From assembly GCA_050251035.1 (NCBI GenBank), contig JBFWNN010000007.1:1-64000 (forward strand): 64,000 bases of DNA, in the 5' to 3' direction. Below, in pieces: positions 62,860 through 64,000 of the stretch. The stretch's first letter is position 1. Each line of letters starts with the position of its first letter. Below the pieces are notes generated by a model. That model ran no database searches, had not been told where the DNA came from, and was given only the letters and a program-made list of their open reading frames with translations. The translations under genes were made by a program, and so were the position numbers. This stretch comes from Taklimakanibacter sp050251035 (GTDB lineage Bacteria; Pseudomonadota; Alphaproteobacteria; Rhizobiales; Aestuariivirgaceae).

Positions 62860-63708
62860 ATGACCGAAATGCCGGATCAGCCGCAAAGCGCCAACTGGCG
62901 GGATCTGGGGATACGCACGCTGTCGTCCGCCATCTTGATTCCGGCAATTCTGCTGGATGTTTGGCTGGGCGACACCTGGTTTCATCTTCTGGTGGCGCTG
63001 CTTGCCGTGATGATGGCGCATGAATGGACCAACATCGTCCATGACCGCAGCTCGGCGCAGTTCGCCCTGCATGCGGCAGCGGCCCTGTGCGGCGCGTTCC
63101 TCCCCCTCTCGCTCGGCTGGCCGGGAGCGCTTCTGGTCATTGCCGTCATCGCCGTCATGAGCGCCGTGCTGGCGGTCGGGCAGAAGCGAACCCTGCGCGT
63201 CTGGGTGCTGGCGGGGGTGCCCTATGTCGGGCTGCCGGCGATGGCCTTCGTGATCCTTCGGGACTCGACTGAGGCCGGCATGCTCACCATCATGTGGCTG
63301 TTCGCGGTGGTGTGGGCGGCCGACATCTGCGCCTATTTCGCCGGTCGCCTGATCGGCGGCCCGAAGCTCGCCCCGCGCATTTCGCCCAAGAAGACCTGGG
63401 CCGGCCTCTGGGGGGCGGTGGCGGGCGGCGTCGCGGCGGGCCTTGCGGTGGGCTGGGCGGCGGGGCCGGTGAGCCTTCCGGTCCTGGCCCTGCTCGGCGG
63501 GGTGCTCGCGATCGTCGAGCAGCTGGGCGACCTGTTTGAATCCGCCCTCAAGCGCTATTATGGGGTCAAGGATTCAGGACGGCTCATTCCCGGCCATGGC
63601 GGCGTCCTCGACCGGGTCGATGGTCTTGTCGCCGCTACGCTTCTTCTCGCTGCGATTCTGATCGCAGTGCGGCTTTTCGGCATCAGTAACGATCTTTTTG
63701 CCCGCTAA
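62860..63708 (+). CDS. cdsA: Phosphatidate cytidylyltransferase
   Basis: 282-aa membrane enzyme that makes CDP-diacylglycerol for phospholipid synthesis. About eight hydrophobic segments run through the protein. The signature is near the C-terminus: SALKRYYGVKDSGRLIPGHGGVLDRVDGLV, which includes the K-D-x-G-x-x-x-P-G-H-G-G-x-x-D-R motif. The ATG at 62860 directly follows uppS. dxr, present between cdsA and rseP in some relatives, is absent; rseP begins 135 bp later with its own promoter match. Confidence 0.95.
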   Translation: MTEMPDQPQSANWRDLGIRTLSSAILIPAILLDVWLGDTWFHLLVALLAVMMAHEWTNIVHDRSSAQFALHAAAALCGAFLPLSLGWPGALLVIAVIAVMSAVLAVGQKRTLRVWVLAGVPYVGLPAMAFVILRDSTEAGMLTIMWLFAVVWAADICAYFAGRLIGGPKLAPRISPKKTWAGLWGAVAGGVAAGLAVGWAAGPVSLPVLALLGGVLAIVEQLGDLFESALKRYYGVKDSGRLIPGHGGVLDRVDGLVAATLLLAAILIAVRLFGISNDLFAR

Positions 63709-63781
63709 CCATAGAGTGCCGAAATGTTGTCGCAATGACGGGCTTTCGTGGTTAACAAGTCGTATATGCCGATGACTCGGC

Positions 63782-63796
63782 TGGCACGGGCTTTGC
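63782..63796 (+). promoter_or_regulatory. predicted sigma-54 promoter for rseP
   Basis: TGGCACG-GGCT-TTGC matches the sigma-54 consensus TGGCAC-N5-TTGC at every fixed position. GG at 63783-63784 (-24) and GC at 63795-63796 (-12) have the required spacing. Transcription would start near 63808, 36 bp before the rseP ATG. No upstream activator site was identified. About one exact match per eight windows of this size is expected by chance, but its position in the cdsA-rseP gap favours function. Confidence 0.6.
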
Positions 63797-63843
63797 GAAA
63801 GGCAAATCCGGCCGGTGAGTTGGACCGGAATTGACACAGGGAC

Positions 63844-64000
63844 ATGAGTATGGACTTCCTCGCAACCTTTCCGGCAACCGTTCTCGCCTATAGCGGCTAT
63901 ATCGCCGCCCTCCTGGTGGCGCTGACCGTCATCGTCTTCATTCATGAATACGGGCATTTCAAAGTCGCCCGCCTCTGCGGGATGAAGGTGGACGTCTTCT
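63844..64000 (+). CDS. rseP: RIP metalloprotease RseP (5' part only)
   Basis: First 52 residues of an intramembrane site-2 protease; the gene runs off the end of the window. The first membrane helix (SGYIAALLVALTVIVFIHE) contains the zinc motif HEYGH, with KVARLCGMKVDVF after it. RseP cleaves anti-sigma factors and removes signal-peptide remnants. ATG at 63844 and at 63850 are both in frame. bamA and lpxD usually come next in relatives but lie outside the window. Confidence 0.93.
   Translation, partial: MSMDFLATFPATVLAYSGYIAALLVALTVIVFIHEYGHFKVARLCGMKVDVF

Noticed and set aside
63709..63843. possible dxr gene between cdsA and rseP
   Set aside because: The gap is only 135 bp, so dxr is simply not here; its order varies among relatives and this alone is not unusual.

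Overview
This 64 kb window is a piece of a high-GC alphaproteobacterial chromosome, most likely from the order Hyphomicrobiales (Rhizobiales). The evidence is gene order: lipA-coq10-cinA-ispDF-dusB-ntrBCYX, rpoZ-rsh-pyrE-acpS-lepB-rnc-era-recO, mce-DUF1467-proS-lolCD-dnaE, and rpsB-tsf...pyrH-frr-uppS-cdsA-rseP. It also carries an ATP12-type F1-ATPase chaperone gene, a fused ispDF, a single bifunctional Rsh, and short intergenic repeats that resemble ones common in Rhizobiales. Most of the window is housekeeping DNA. I found no tRNA, rRNA, CRISPR array, transposase or integrase.

Layout. 0-7 kb: a plus-strand run of CorA, a small cupin, CrcB, RluC, a HAD phosphatase, ATP12, PccB and a MgtC/DUF4010 protein, with many ATGA start/stop overlaps. 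7-9.7 kb: minus-strand HD protein, DUF2459 protein and RimO. 9.8-11.8 kb: two tandem GlsB/YeaQ-type proteins, LipA and Coq10. 11.8-13.9 kb: minus-strand PUA/EVE-like protein, PncC/CinA domain and IspDF. 14.1-21.6 kb: dusB-ntrB-ntrC and ntrY-ntrX, the nitrogen-response cluster.

21.6-25.5 kb is the most accessory-looking stretch. It has a gene-poor spacer with strong hairpins, a trypsin-like protease, a frameshifted remnant of an autotransporter beta-barrel, a two-part sequence motif on both sides of that block, and an aldehyde dehydrogenase. 25.5-42.1 kb: rpmG, rpoZ, an acid phosphatase, rsh to recO, methylmalonyl-CoA epimerase, proS, lolC, lolD and dnaE. 42.1-52.2 kb: small enzymes, a very large DUF2339 membrane protein, a nitrilase-family amidase, a CHASE4-like/GGDEF/EAL protein, a GST and an unassigned ATP-grasp protein. 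52.4-64 kb: rpsB and tsf, then an insertion (membrane-anchored HTH/TPR regulator, a 1,468-aa autotransporter, an ASCH-like/winged-helix protein), then pyrH-frr-uppS-cdsA and the start of rseP. A near-consensus sigma-54 promoter lies directly upstream of rseP.

How genes work together: PccB and methylmalonyl-CoA epimerase belong to propionyl-CoA assimilation. NtrB/NtrC and NtrY/NtrX are the paired nitrogen-sensing two-component systems. Rsh with RpoZ links starvation to transcription. LolC/LolD, LepB and RseP serve envelope biogenesis. The divergent HTH/TPR protein and autotransporter are a plausible regulator/surface-adhesin pair. Starts were chosen from overlap with the previous stop or a visible Shine-Dalgarno sequence, and are noted where uncertain.
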